A stretch of DNA of 64,000 bases from Mycobacterium sp. NBC_00419 (GTDB lineage: Bacteria > Actinomycetota > Actinomycetes > Mycobacteriales > Mycobacteriaceae): contig NZ_CP107931.1 of assembly GCF_036023875.1 (NCBI RefSeq), forward strand, positions 1,178,001 through 1,242,000, read 5' to 3'. This document shows positions 27,966 through 36,384 of the stretch, one piece after another (within the stretch, counting starts at the first letter, position 1; each line of letters begins with the position of its first letter). A model generated the notes under the pieces. That model saw only the letters and a program-made list of their open reading frames with translations. It was not told where the DNA came from and ran no database searches. Position numbers and translations under genes: made by a program.

Positions 27966-29332
27966 CCCGCCAGATCCATCTCAACGCGTTCGACATGAAC
28001 TGCGTGACCCACATCGTGGCGGGCACCTGGCGCCACCCCGAGTCGCAGGCCACCCGGTACAAAGATCTTCGCTACTGGACCGATCTGGCCAAGCTGCTCG
28101 AGCGCGGGCTGTTCGACGGTCTCTTCATCGCCGACGTTCTCGGCGTCTACGACGTGTACGGCGGCGGTCCGCAGGCGGCCCTGCGGGCCGGTGCCCAGGT
28201 CCCGGTGAACGACCCGCTTCTGTTGGCACCAGCGATGGCCGCCGTCACCGAACATCTCGGGTTCGGGATCACCGCGGCGACCTCATTCGAGCACCCGTAC
28301 TCGTTCGCCAGGCGGATGTCGACCCTTGACCATCTGACCAACGGGCGAATCGGCTGGAATATCGTCACCGGCTATCTCGAAAGCGCCGCGCTCAACCACG
28401 GCCTGGACACCATCACCCCGCACGCCGACCGATACGACATCGCCGACGAGTACACCGAAGTGCTGTACAAGCTGTGGGAAGGGTCGTGGGAGGACGACGC
28501 CGTCGGCACCGACCCGTCCCGCCCGCACTACGCCGACCCGGACAAGGTGCACCCGATCGGCCACGATGGCCGCCACTTCCGGGTTCCCGGTATCCACCTG
28601 TGCGAGCCCTCGCCCCAGCGCACGCCGGTTCTCTACCAGGCCGGCGCGTCCGACCGTGGCCGCCGGTTCGGCGCGGAGAACGCCGAAGTCATCTTCATCG
28701 GAGCGCCCACCAAGGAGGTGCTCAAGGAAGCGGTGGCCGACATCCGGGCCCGAGCCAAGGCCGCCGGCCGCGACCCCTACGACGTGAAGATCGTCAACGG
28801 GCACGTGGTGGTGACCGGCGCCACCGAACGCGACGCCCGGGCCCGCCATGACGAGTTCCGGCGCTACATCGACCCCGAAGGCGCGCTGGCCCTGTGGTCG
28901 GGCTGGCTGGGCAGCGACCTGTCCCGCTTCGACCTCGACGATCCAGTCGCCATCACCGACAACGAGTACCTCAAGTCGGCGGTGACGATGTTCGGCCAAG
29001 GACAGTGGACCTTGCGCGACTTCATCGACGCCCGCGCGATCGGAGTCGAGGGTGGCTTCAGCGTCGGCTCCCCGGCACAGGTTGCCGACGACCTGCAGGA
29101 GTGGGTCGAGGAGACGGACGTGGACGGTTTCAACCTGACCAACGTCATCACCCCCGGCACCTTCGCCGACTTCGTCGAATACGTTGTGCCAGAACTGCAG
29201 CGGCGCGGTGCTTACAAGACCTCGTACAGCGAGGGGACGCTGCGCAACAAGCTGTTCGGACGTGGGTCTCGACTCCCCGAAACCCACCGGGCAGCCCAGT
29301 ACCGCCACGTCAGTGAGAAGGTCGCCGGATGA
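27962..29332 (+). CDS. FMNH2-dependent monooxygenase, NtaA/SnaA/DszA family
   Basis: 456 residues, the length of the two-component flavin monooxygenases that cleave nitrilotriacetate, dibenzothiophene sulfone (DszA) or similar compounds. Family segments seen: HLNAFDMNCVTHIVAGTWRHP, YWTDLAKLLERGLFDGLFIAD, TSFEHPYSFARRMSTLDHLT, GRIGWNIVTGYL and YQAGASDRGRRFGAENAEVI (each shown in part). It needs reduced FMN from a flavin reductase, and none is encoded next to it. Coupled to the transporter and to the next gene, it is probably the first catabolic step on the imported solute. A sulfur- or nitrogen-containing substrate is inference from the family. Confidence 0.86.
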   Translation: MTRQIHLNAFDMNCVTHIVAGTWRHPESQATRYKDLRYWTDLAKLLERGLFDGLFIADVLGVYDVYGGGPQAALRAGAQVPVNDPLLLAPAMAAVTEHLGFGITAATSFEHPYSFARRMSTLDHLTNGRIGWNIVTGYLESAALNHGLDTITPHADRYDIADEYTEVLYKLWEGSWEDDAVGTDPSRPHYADPDKVHPIGHDGRHFRVPGIHLCEPSPQRTPVLYQAGASDRGRRFGAENAEVIFIGAPTKEVLKEAVADIRARAKAAGRDPYDVKIVNGHVVVTGATERDARARHDEFRRYIDPEGALALWSGWLGSDLSRFDLDDPVAITDNEYLKSAVTMFGQGQWTLRDFIDARAIGVEGGFSVGSPAQVADDLQEWVEETDVDGFNLTNVITPGTFADFVEYVVPELQRRGAYKTSYSEGTLRNKLFGRGSRLPETHRAAQYRHVSEKVAG

Positions 29333-30543
29333 CACAGACCGACTCCGTCGTGACCGCCGGATCCGACCGGCTGGCCGCGCTGTTCGCCGAGATCGGGCGC
29401 GGCACCCTTGAACGCGAGCGCACCGGCGAACGCCCCTTCGCGGCAATCGATCTCATTCGCCAGCACCGGCTCGGCGCCCTGCGGGTGCCCGCCGAGGACA
29501 GCGGCGGTGGCGCCAGCCTGCGCGAGCTGTTCAGCGTCGTGATCAGGCTGGCCGCGGTCGACGTGAACGTCGCGCACATCCTGCGCGGCCACTTCGCCCA
29601 TGTCGAGGAACGACTCAGACTGGGCGGCCAGGAGCGCCGCCGCGTCATCGACCTGGCGCTGTCGGGTGCGATCGTCGGCAATGCGTCGACTGAACTCGGC
29701 TCCACCACCATCGGCGAATTCACCTGGCAGACAACACTGCGCGCCGACGGGGCCAACTTCCGGCTCAACGGGACGAAGTACTTCACCACCGGGACCCTGT
29801 ACGCCGACTACGCCGAGGTGATCGCCGGCGCTCCCGACGGCTCCACCGTCCTGGCGCTGGTGCCGACCGACCGTACGGGCGTGACCGTGCTCGACGACTG
29901 GGACGGTATGGGTCAGCGCGCGACGGGCACCGGGACGGCGCACTTCACCGATGTGGAGGTACGCGCCGAGGAGGTGCTGCGGTTCGCCCCACCCGATGTC
30001 GGCAGCGAGCCCCCGCCGATGTATCTGTCCGGCGCGTTCTTTCAGTTGTATGTGACGGCGCTGATCGTGGGTGTGCTGCATGCTGTGCGGGCCGACGCGG
30101 TGGCCCACGTGCACCAGCGGACGCGCGGCTTCGCCTGGGCGCCCGCGCCGGTGCCTGCCGACGATCCGTTGCTGCAGCGGGAGATCGGCGAGATCGCCGC
30201 CGCTGCGTTCGCCGGCGAGGCGACCGTGCTCGCCGCGGCCGACACCCTCGCGGCCGCGTTCGAGGCCGACGCCGCGGGCTGCGACCCGCAGCTGGATCTG
30301 GCTCACGAGGCCTCCCTGCAGGCCGCCGCCGCCAAGGTAGTCGTCGACGCATTGGGGCAGAAGGCGGCAGCGCAGGTGTTCGACGTCGGCGGCGCGTCGG
30401 TAGTGCGCCAGGCCCATCTACTGGACCGGCACTGGCGCAACATCCGGACTCTGGCGTCGCACAACCCGACGTCCTACAAGGCGCAGGCGGTCGGCGCCTA
30501 CCATGTTCGCGGGACGCGGCTCCCGGGTAGCGGATACTTCTGA
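29329..30543 (+). CDS. Acyl-CoA-dehydrogenase-fold flavin oxidoreductase (DszC/SfnB-like)
   Basis: 404 residues with the acyl-CoA dehydrogenase fold but without the usual catalytic Glu region. The features LGALRVPAEDSGGGASLREL, NASTELGSTTIGEF, RLNGTKYFTTGTLYADY and FDVGGASVVRQAHLLDRHWRN match the SfnB/DszC branch, which oxygenates or oxidises sulfur compounds rather than acyl-CoAs. ATGA overlap with the monooxygenase. Together the pair resembles the DszA-DszC or SfnG-SfnB combinations of sulfur acquisition. Exact reaction unknown. Confidence 0.84.
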   Translation: MTQTDSVVTAGSDRLAALFAEIGRGTLERERTGERPFAAIDLIRQHRLGALRVPAEDSGGGASLRELFSVVIRLAAVDVNVAHILRGHFAHVEERLRLGGQERRRVIDLALSGAIVGNASTELGSTTIGEFTWQTTLRADGANFRLNGTKYFTTGTLYADYAEVIAGAPDGSTVLALVPTDRTGVTVLDDWDGMGQRATGTGTAHFTDVEVRAEEVLRFAPPDVGSEPPPMYLSGAFFQLYVTALIVGVLHAVRADAVAHVHQRTRGFAWAPAPVPADDPLLQREIGEIAAAAFAGEATVLAAADTLAAAFEADAAGCDPQLDLAHEASLQAAAAKVVVDALGQKAAAQVFDVGGASVVRQAHLLDRHWRNIRTLASHNPTSYKAQAVGAYHVRGTRLPGSGYF

Positions 30544-30589
30544 CTCCGGCCCCGGTTGCATCCGGCCGGCGTCGGAAAGGACTGTCGCC

Positions 30590-31357
30590 GTGGCCGCTTG
30601 GCACGACCTCACCGGACACGTCGCACTGGTGACGGGAGGCAACGGCGGAATCGGACTCGGGATGGCGCGCGGGCTGCACGACGCCGGTGCCACCGTCGTC
30701 ATCTGGGGCACCAACGCCGCCAAGAACGACGCCGCCATTGCCGAACTTGCCGGTGACGGTGCACCGGTGCGCTCGCTCGTCGTCGACGTCAGCGACGAAG
30801 GCGCGGTCACCGCCGGTCTCGAGGCCGTCGTGGCCGAATTCGGGCGCCTGGACTCCTGTTTCGCCAATGCCGGGGTGGGACCGAAACCCACGAGCATCGA
30901 CACGATGTCGACCGAGGAGTGGCGACGGGTGATGGCGGTCAACCTCGACGGCGCCTTCTACACCGTGCGCGCCGCCGCCAGTCACATGAAGACCCGCACC
31001 GGCGGCGGCTCGATCGTGGTCACCAGCAGCGTCTCGATCAGCGACGGAATGGCCTACTCCACGCACTACGCCGCGGCTAAGAGCGCGCTGGTGGCGATGG
31101 CCCGGGCCCTGGCCGTGGAACTGGCCCGCGACGACATCCGGGTCAATGCGCTGGTGCCCGGCTGGACCAAGGCCGCCATGACCGACGCCCTGCTGGAGTC
31201 ACCGGCCGCGCAGGCCAAGATCCTGCCCAGAATTCCGTTGCGGCGGTGGGGCACCCCGGCGGACTTCGAAGCCGTAGCGGTGTGGCTCGCCGGCCCGGGC
31301 TCGGCGTACTTCACCGGCCAGACCCTGGTCATCGACGGCGGCTACACCGTCTTCTGA
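30590..31357 (+). CDS. Short-chain dehydrogenase/reductase
   Basis: 255 residues. Cofactor loop TGGNGGIG near residue 15, NAGVGPKP, catalytic Ser in SSVSISDG and YAAAK, and the C-terminal FTGQTLVIDGGYTVF of the classical SDRs. The GTG at 30590 is chosen for AAAGGA upstream. It lies 46 bases after the oxidoreductase and probably belongs to the same operon, reducing or oxidising a product of the cleavage steps. Confidence 0.88.
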   Translation: MAAWHDLTGHVALVTGGNGGIGLGMARGLHDAGATVVIWGTNAAKNDAAIAELAGDGAPVRSLVVDVSDEGAVTAGLEAVVAEFGRLDSCFANAGVGPKPTSIDTMSTEEWRRVMAVNLDGAFYTVRAAASHMKTRTGGGSIVVTSSVSISDGMAYSTHYAAAKSALVAMARALAVELARDDIRVNALVPGWTKAAMTDALLESPAAQAKILPRIPLRRWGTPADFEAVAVWLAGPGSAYFTGQTLVIDGGYTVF

Positions 31358-31364
31358 GTCACCC

Positions 31365-31607
31365 CTAGCCCGCCGCCTGGTAACCGATGACCTCGTCGCG
31401 CTTGAACAGCATGCGGTTACCGAACTTGTAGTGCGCCGGGCCGGCGCCGGTCTTGATCCTGCGCTGCAACGTGGCGGGCGTGATGCCCAGAAGCTGGGCC
31501 GCCTGCTTCACCGTCAGCATCTGCCCCAGGATCGAACCCGGGCTGCGCTGCTGGGCGCGCTCCAGAAAGTTGTACCCGCCTCGGTCGCCTGTCACTGCAA
31601 TGGTCAT
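31365..31607 (-). CDS. Small HTH (excisionase/MerR-like) DNA-binding protein
   Basis: 80 residues from ATG 31607. The C-terminal half, MLTVKQAAQLLGITPATLQ then RRIKTGAGPAHYKFGNRMLF, is a winged helix-turn-helix of the excisionase/HTH_17 type, usually a stand-alone DNA-binding module. The N-terminal 25 residues are not conserved-looking. Longer in-frame starts exist upstream but lack ribosome sites. It converges with the SDR gene (7-base gap) and diverges from the PucR-type regulator, so it may regulate either. No integrase or att site is nearby to suggest a real excisionase. Confidence 0.72.
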   Translation of the reverse strand: MTIAVTGDRGGYNFLERAQQRSPGSILGQMLTVKQAAQLLGITPATLQRRIKTGAGPAHYKFGNRMLFKRDEVIGYQAAG

Positions 31608-31718
31608 GTTGCGCTCGCACCTCTCGACACTCGCGTGGGTGTGGCTGTTTGCCACGTCTGCAACGTAGGACTGGAGCGGGGTGCGGCACTCGTGCGCGAA
31701 CGCCAAACTTCGCTGTTC

Positions 31719-31739
31719 CGTTGTGGCCCGAACACAACG
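31719..31739. promoter_or_regulatory. Inverted repeat CGTTGTG-N7-CACAACG
   Basis: Perfect 7+7 arms in the divergent promoter region, ending 19 bases before the PucR-type regulator start. Its position suits autoregulation. Confidence 0.55.
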
Positions 31740-31757
31740 CGTTTAGCGTGGTCGCTC

Positions 31758-33029
31758 ATGGATCCCGAGTGGGCCCCGGTGCGGGACGACGCCGCAGCTC
31801 AGCGGGTATGGCAGCAGGTGCTGCGGCCGATCGCCGCCGAACTGATCAACGGGTCGGCAGAGCTCGCCCGCGACGTCTTGGACCGGATTCGCACCGAGCA
31901 ACCGCAGCTGATGCCCGAGAGCCAGTTCCTCGAGGGCCAGCCGGCCGGTATCGAGTCCAGCATTCGCCAGTTCGCCCAGATCGTGGAAGCCGGTGCAGAT
32001 CCGCGCGGAATGGGCCTGCCGGCCGAGGCGATCGCGCTGGGCCGCGCCCGGATGATGCAGAAGGTGCCTCTGGCGTTCCTGATCCGGTCCTACCGGTTGG
32101 GGCAGGACACCCTCTGGGAATGGCTGTTCGGGCGCATCACCAGTTCGGCTTCGAATGCCGGCGAGCAGGCCGCGGCACTGCAGCTGGCCACCAGTTGGCT
32201 GTTCGCCTACATCGACAGTGCCCTGGCGCTCACCGAGGAGATCTACGAGGTCCAGCGCGAGGCCTGGTTGCGCAGCGCCGCCGCAGCGCGCACCGCCGCG
32301 ATCGATGACGTGCTCAACGAGCGGGAACGCGATGCCCAGCGGGCGGCCAAGAAGCTGCGCTACGACCTCAACCGCCACCACGTCTGTGCTGCCATCTGGC
32401 TGGAGGCAACTCCCGAAGACGATGACGCCCAACGGCTTCTCGCCGACGTCGCGGCGGTGGTGGGACGGGCGGTATCGGCCGACAGCACGATGGCCCAACC
32501 GGTCGGCCCGCTGTCGATCTCGGCCTGGCTGAGCCGCCGGGAGCCGTTCGACCCGGTGGCGCTCGACGTGGCCGGCCTGCCGGCCGGTGTGCGTATCGCG
32601 GTGAGCGATCCGGGCTGGGGGCTCAAAGGGTTCCGCAGCAGTCACATCGAAGCGAACCAGGCTCGCCGGGTCGTCTCCTTGAGCGGGCCGCGCGCCGCTA
32701 CGGTGACCCGCTATCGCGATGTCGCGCTGGCCGCGTTGTCGAGTGTGGATGCCGACCAGGCGGTGGCATTCGTGCACCGGGTGCTCGGGCCGCTGGCCGA
32801 GGATGACGAGTCGACCTATCGGGTGGCGATGACGCTTGCGGTGTACCTAGAGGAGAACCGCAGCCCCGCGCGGGCCGCGCAGCGGCTCACCGTGCACCCC
32901 AACACCGTCAGCTACCGGGTGAACCAGGCCGAGACCATCCTTGGCCGCGATATCGACACCGATGCACTCGAGCTGTCGATGGCCTTGACACTGCTACCAC
33001 TGCTGCCGGGGCTGACCGCGGAGCTGTGA
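31758..33029 (+). CDS. PucR/CdaR family transcriptional regulator
   Basis: 423 residues. N-terminal helical domain (about 1-190, with FLIRSYRLGQDTLWEWLFG), a middle GGDEF-like domain typical of CdaR proteins, and a C-terminal HTH_30: TLAVYLEENRSPARAAQRL, then TVHPNTVSYRVNQAETILG. Such proteins usually activate a neighbouring catabolic operon in response to its substrate. The obvious candidate target is the ABC/monooxygenase operon to the left, read in the same direction, but no shared site is evident. The inverted repeat just upstream suggests it binds its own promoter. Confidence 0.86.
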   Translation: MDPEWAPVRDDAAAQRVWQQVLRPIAAELINGSAELARDVLDRIRTEQPQLMPESQFLEGQPAGIESSIRQFAQIVEAGADPRGMGLPAEAIALGRARMMQKVPLAFLIRSYRLGQDTLWEWLFGRITSSASNAGEQAAALQLATSWLFAYIDSALALTEEIYEVQREAWLRSAAAARTAAIDDVLNERERDAQRAAKKLRYDLNRHHVCAAIWLEATPEDDDAQRLLADVAAVVGRAVSADSTMAQPVGPLSISAWLSRREPFDPVALDVAGLPAGVRIAVSDPGWGLKGFRSSHIEANQARRVVSLSGPRAATVTRYRDVALAALSSVDADQAVAFVHRVLGPLAEDDESTYRVAMTLAVYLEENRSPARAAQRLTVHPNTVSYRVNQAETILGRDIDTDALELSMALTLLPLLPGLTAEL

Positions 33030-33064
33030 GTCTGGTGCGGTTAGGACGCCCGGCAAGCCTCGGA

Positions 33065-33592
33065 TCAAACCCGTCCCCACATCTCCAAACCGATTGAGGC
33101 AGAGAGCAATACAACTGCAACAACCTGCCAGCCGAGTGCTACCAAGACAAGAGTTGCTTTCACATCGTTTCCGGCACGCAGGCTCAGCGTGGTGTTCACC
33201 TGGCGCTGAACCCACATTCGCGTCGCGGTGTCGTGATCGAGCAGCCAGAACGCATTGCTGGTCAATCCTTGCAGGGTCTTGACTCCCGTGACTGTGTACC
33301 TGAATGCATAGCCTTGCACGACGATGGCCAGGACCGCCGAGATGATGAACGAAGCCAGTGCGAACAACAGAAAGATCAGCGCACTGTGGTTGGCGAATAC
33401 GTGGTCCTTACCCGTCACGACTACCGTAAGCCCGAAGATCAAAGTCAACAGGGTGGCACTCGCGGTGAGGATCACCGCGCCCCTGGCCTCGATGCCCTTG
33501 CGTCGGTCGAACTCGGCGCTCATCAACGAGCTGACCATCTCTACATAGACATCACTGGCCACCGGTTGTTTCGGCTCGGCGCCGTCAGGCAT
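33065..33592 (-). CDS. Three-span membrane protein, unknown function
   Basis: 175 residues. A soluble N-terminal 40 residues with charged helix (SAEFDRRKGIEARGA), then spans VILTASATLLTLIFGLTVVV and LIFLLFALASFIISAVLAIV, a soluble segment of about 60 residues, and a last span LVLVALGWQVVAVVLLSASI. The ATG at 33592 is supported by overlap with the preceding small gene, whose TGA lies inside its second and third codons; a TTG ten codons upstream is less likely. The layout of a DRRK-type helix plus two paired spans resembles small membrane effectors of some defence systems, but no nucleotide cyclase or sensor is adjacent, so I leave the function open. Confidence 0.7.
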   Translation of the reverse strand: MPDGAEPKQPVASDVYVEMVSSLMSAEFDRRKGIEARGAVILTASATLLTLIFGLTVVVTGKDHVFANHSALIFLLFALASFIISAVLAIVVQGYAFRYTVTGVKTLQGLTSNAFWLLDHDTATRMWVQRQVNTTLSLRAGNDVKATLVLVALGWQVVAVVLLSASIGLEMWGRV

Positions 33593-33755
33593 GTTCAGGC
33601 CTGCCGCTCGGGTTGCGGTCAAGTGTCGGCGCGATACCCCGGGTGTGGTCGTCGTTTCCGGGGTCGTCCCAGTCCTTGCTCTCCAACGGCTTTCGATCGG
33701 TGTTCACTTCGGGATCACCCTGATCGGCCTGTCCACCGCTGCTGACATGGGTCAT
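33585..33755 (-). CDS. Small acidic protein coupled to the three-span membrane protein
   Basis: 56 codons read MTHVSSGGQADQGDPEVNTD at the start and end NPSGRPEHA. The protein is hydrophilic, acidic and Gly/Asp/Pro-rich, so probably unstructured. The reason to call it is the ribosome site GAGGTG eight bases before the ATG (33753-33755) and the 8-base overlap of its 3' end with the membrane-protein start, which implies coupling. It may be a real product or a leader that tunes translation of the next gene. Confidence 0.5.
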   Translation of the reverse strand: MTHVSSGGQADQGDPEVNTDRKPLESKDWDDPGNDDHTRGIAPTLDRNPSGRPEHA

Positions 33756-33956
33756 GGGCTCACCTCATACCTGAGGACGTGACGTGGGCAGTTGCCTCTG
33801 AAAGGAAGACTAACCTGCTGGTCTCGGCGCCACCAGGGTCAATTTCGGCAACGATCCGCGTTTCAAACTCGTCGCAGTGCACCGCCGCCGAGCGCGACCT
33901 AACCGAAGAGCGGCGATGGTGAGGCTGTGAAGCTAGCCAACCACTGCCATACATGG

Positions 33957-34039
33957 TGCGGGCGGAGGGATTCGAACCCACACGCTCTTTCGAGCACCGG
34001 CACCTAAAGCCGGCATGTCTGCCATTTCATCACGCCCGC
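33957..34039 (-). tRNA. tRNA-Leu (anticodon UAG)
   Basis: Acceptor arms GCGGGCG (34039 leftward) and CGCCCGC pair fully. The anticodon loop TTTAGGT is closed by a CCGGC/GCCGG stem, giving anticodon UAG at 34004-34006. A long variable arm (GCTCGAAAGAGC) marks a class II tRNA, and GGTTCGAATCC is the T loop. Discriminator A at 33957 is followed by CCA, so the 3' CCA is encoded (to 33954). It reads CUN leucine codons, chiefly CUA. Confidence 0.96.
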
Positions 34040-34135
34040 AAGACTGCCGATCCTATCGCGACGCGCGGGGGCGCCCCAAGTGCTGATCGTCACGGCCTGA
34101 TGAACCCATAACCCCTGGCACGGTACCGTCGTGGT

Positions 34136-34525
34136 GTGCCCACGACCCGTCGTCACAGGTTCGCGTTGATCGCCTTGGTGATCCTCGCCGCCTGCGGTTG
34201 CCTGGCTCTGGGCTGGTGGCAGTGGACCCGGTACGAGTCGACCTCGGGCTCCTTCCAGAACCTCGGTTACGCCCTGCAGTGGCCCATGTTCGCCGGGTTC
34301 TGCGTCTACGCCTACCGCAAGTTCGTCCGCTACGAGCAGGCTCCGCCGCTGCCGCCGTCGTCGACCGACGCCGTCACCGAGATTCCCGCCGGCCTCCTGC
34401 CTGAACGTCCCACGGCCTCAACAGAATCCGACGACCCCGTGATGCGCGAATACAATGCCTACCTCGCCGAGCTCGCCGAAGCCGACAAGGCCGAGGACCA
34501 CCACCAGAACAGGACCGCCACATGA
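34136..34525 (+). CDS. lprD: LprD-like small membrane/lipoprotein
   Basis: 129 residues, GTG start. One or two N-terminal hydrophobic segments (LIALVILAACGCLALGWWQW, with a lipobox-like LAAC) are followed by a WPMFAGFCVYAYRKFVRY amphipathic region and an acidic Pro-rich tail. Position and neighbour match M. tuberculosis Rv1343c (LprD) beside Rv1342c. Whether the Cys is lipidated is uncertain since a tryptophan-rich span follows directly. ATGA overlap with the DUF3817 gene. Function unknown. Confidence 0.75.
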   Translation: MPTTRRHRFALIALVILAACGCLALGWWQWTRYESTSGSFQNLGYALQWPMFAGFCVYAYRKFVRYEQAPPLPPSSTDAVTEIPAGLLPERPTASTESDDPVMREYNAYLAELAEADKAEDHHQNRTAT

Positions 34526-34881
34526 GCGCACCCGACACCCCGGAAGCCCACACCCAGCCGACCGTGCCGATCGAGAAGATCCGCAGCGCGCTCAACGGCT
34601 ACCGGGCGTTGGCGTGGACGACGGGCATCTGGCTGATCGCGCTGTGCTACGAGATGGTGATGAAGTACGTCGTGAAGGTGGACAACCCGCCGACGTGGAT
34701 CGGCGTGGTGCACGGCTGGGTCTACTTCATCTACCTGCTGTTCACCGCGAACCTGGCGGTCAAGGTCCGCTGGCCGATCGCCAAGACCATCGGCGTCCTG
34801 CTGGCCGGCACCATCCCCTTGCTCGGCATCATCGTCGAGCAGGTTCAGACCCGCGAGCTCAAGAACCGCTTCAACCTCTGA
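34522..34881 (+). CDS. DUF3817 integral membrane protein (Rv1342c homologue)
   Basis: 119 residues, three spans. The DUF3817 core is visible: IRSALNGYRALAWTTGIWL, then VVHGWVYFIYLLFTANLAVK and VLLAGTIPLLGIIVEQ. A second member of the same family is encoded at 57829-58215. The 3' end overlaps the MFS exporter gene by 11 bases, convergently. No role established. Confidence 0.85.
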   Translation: MSAPDTPEAHTQPTVPIEKIRSALNGYRALAWTTGIWLIALCYEMVMKYVVKVDNPPTWIGVVHGWVYFIYLLFTANLAVKVRWPIAKTIGVLLAGTIPLLGIIVEQVQTRELKNRFNL

Positions 34882-36352
34882 CCAAGGGGCCGTCGGTCAA
34901 CTCGGCCTTCTCGGCCGGCCAGTCGTCGGCGGTCACCTCGGGGTCGGTCGCGCCGGGAATGGTCATCGCGACGACGGCGGCCAGCGCCGCGACACCGGCT
35001 GCGATCAGTAGCGCGGTGCGCAGACCGTGCAGCGACGGCATCGTGTGACCGCCGTAGCGGATCGTCATCGTCGCGAGCACCACACCGATCACCGCGCTGG
35101 ACACCGACGTACCCAATGACCGTGCGAGAGCATTGATCCCGTTGGCTGCGGCGGTTTCCGACATCGGCACGTTGGCATTGATCAGCGCCGGCAGCGACGA
35201 GTAGGCGAAGCCCACCCCGAGGCTGATGGCGATGTTGACCGCCATCACCGCCGCGGGACTGCCGATCAGCCACAGCGCACCCAGATAGGCGAGCGCGATG
35301 ATCGCCGATCCACAGACCAAGGTGAACTTGGGACCGCGACGCCCGGCCATCCGCGCCGCCAGCGGGGAGGCAAGCATCATCGCCAACCCGCCAGGAGCCA
35401 GCCACAGGCCTGCCTGCACCATCGATTGGCCCAGGCCGAACCCGGTCCCGGCCGGAAGTTCGAGCACCTGCGGGGCGACCAGGCCGAACGCGAACATCGA
35501 GAAACACACCAGCACCGCCGCGATGTTGGTGGTCAGCACCGGCCGCCGCAGCGTGGTCCGCAGGTCGACGATCGGCGACGGGGTGTGGAACTGCCAGCGG
35601 GCGAAGACGGCGAACACAACGAACGAGACGACGAACAGAGACAGCGTTGTCGAACTCGTCCAACCCCACGTCGAGCCCTTGGAAATCGGCAGCAGCAGGG
35701 CCACCAACGCGACCGCGAGCAGCACCGTGCCGAGCGGGTCGAACTTGTCGGGCGAGCTGGCCGGGATGTCGGGCACCAGGAAGTGAAACAGCACCACCGC
35801 CAGGATGCCGAGAACCCCTGCGCCCCAGAACAACGTATGCCAGTCGGCCATCTGGGCCACCACCGCCGACAGCGGCAGCCCCAGGGCGCCGCCGACCCCG
35901 AGCGACGAGCTGATCAGTCCCATGGCCGGGCCGACCCGGTCGGCGGGAAGCGCCGAGCGCAGCACACTGATGGCCAGCGGAATGATCGGCAGGCTCATAC
36001 CCTGCAACCCCCGCCCGATGATGAACGGCACCAACGAGCTGGTCGCCGCGGCCATCAGCGAACCGGCCGCCATGGTGCCCGCACAGATCATCAACATCGG
36101 CTTGGGGCCGTGCATGTCGCCCAGGCGGCCGAACACCGGCGTGGCCACCACGGCCGTCAGCAGGGTCACGGTGATGGTCCACGAGGCGTTGGACGGGCTG
36201 GTGTTCAGCAATGCCGGCAGCTCGGGGATCAGCGGGATCATCAGGGTTTGTGTCAGCGACACAGTGATGCCGGCGGCCGCCAGAACGGCGATCAGAACAC
36301 CGGGGTGCGTCACCCGGACCGAGTGACGACCCACGCCAGCATCATGACACAT
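34871..36352 (-). CDS. MFS drug exporter (DHA2, 14 spans)
   Basis: 493 residues with the DHA2-family motifs: TVTLLTAVVATPVFGRLGDM (motif A region), RGLQGMSLPIIPLAISVL (motif B region), and GVGGALGLPLSAVV (motif C), plus about 14 spans. Proton-driven export of drugs or other hydrophobic compounds is expected. It sits between rdgB and the Rv1342c homologue, which are adjacent in M. tuberculosis, so it is an insertion in this lineage or a loss in the other. The ATG at 36352 begins a polar 14-residue lead; a GTG six codons in is an alternative. Confidence 0.88.
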   Translation of the reverse strand: MCHDAGVGRHSVRVTHPGVLIAVLAAAGITVSLTQTLMIPLIPELPALLNTSPSNASWTITVTLLTAVVATPVFGRLGDMHGPKPMLMICAGTMAAGSLMAAATSSLVPFIIGRGLQGMSLPIIPLAISVLRSALPADRVGPAMGLISSSLGVGGALGLPLSAVVAQMADWHTLFWGAGVLGILAVVLFHFLVPDIPASSPDKFDPLGTVLLAVALVALLLPISKGSTWGWTSSTTLSLFVVSFVVFAVFARWQFHTPSPIVDLRTTLRRPVLTTNIAAVLVCFSMFAFGLVAPQVLELPAGTGFGLGQSMVQAGLWLAPGGLAMMLASPLAARMAGRRGPKFTLVCGSAIIALAYLGALWLIGSPAAVMAVNIAISLGVGFAYSSLPALINANVPMSETAAANGINALARSLGTSVSSAVIGVVLATMTIRYGGHTMPSLHGLRTALLIAAGVAALAAVVAMTIPGATDPEVTADDWPAEKAELTDGPLVRG

Positions 36353-36384
36353 TAGATGCGCTACACAAATTGCTGACGGCGACG

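Noticed and set aside
31365..31607. Excisionase of an integrated element beside the tRNA-Leu
   Set aside because: No integrase, attachment-site duplication or phage genes between it and the tRNA; the HTH type is also common in stand-alone regulators.
33065..33592. Membrane effector of a CBASS/Pycsar-type defence system
   Set aside because: No cyclase, sensor or other defence gene is adjacent; resemblance is limited to overall layout.
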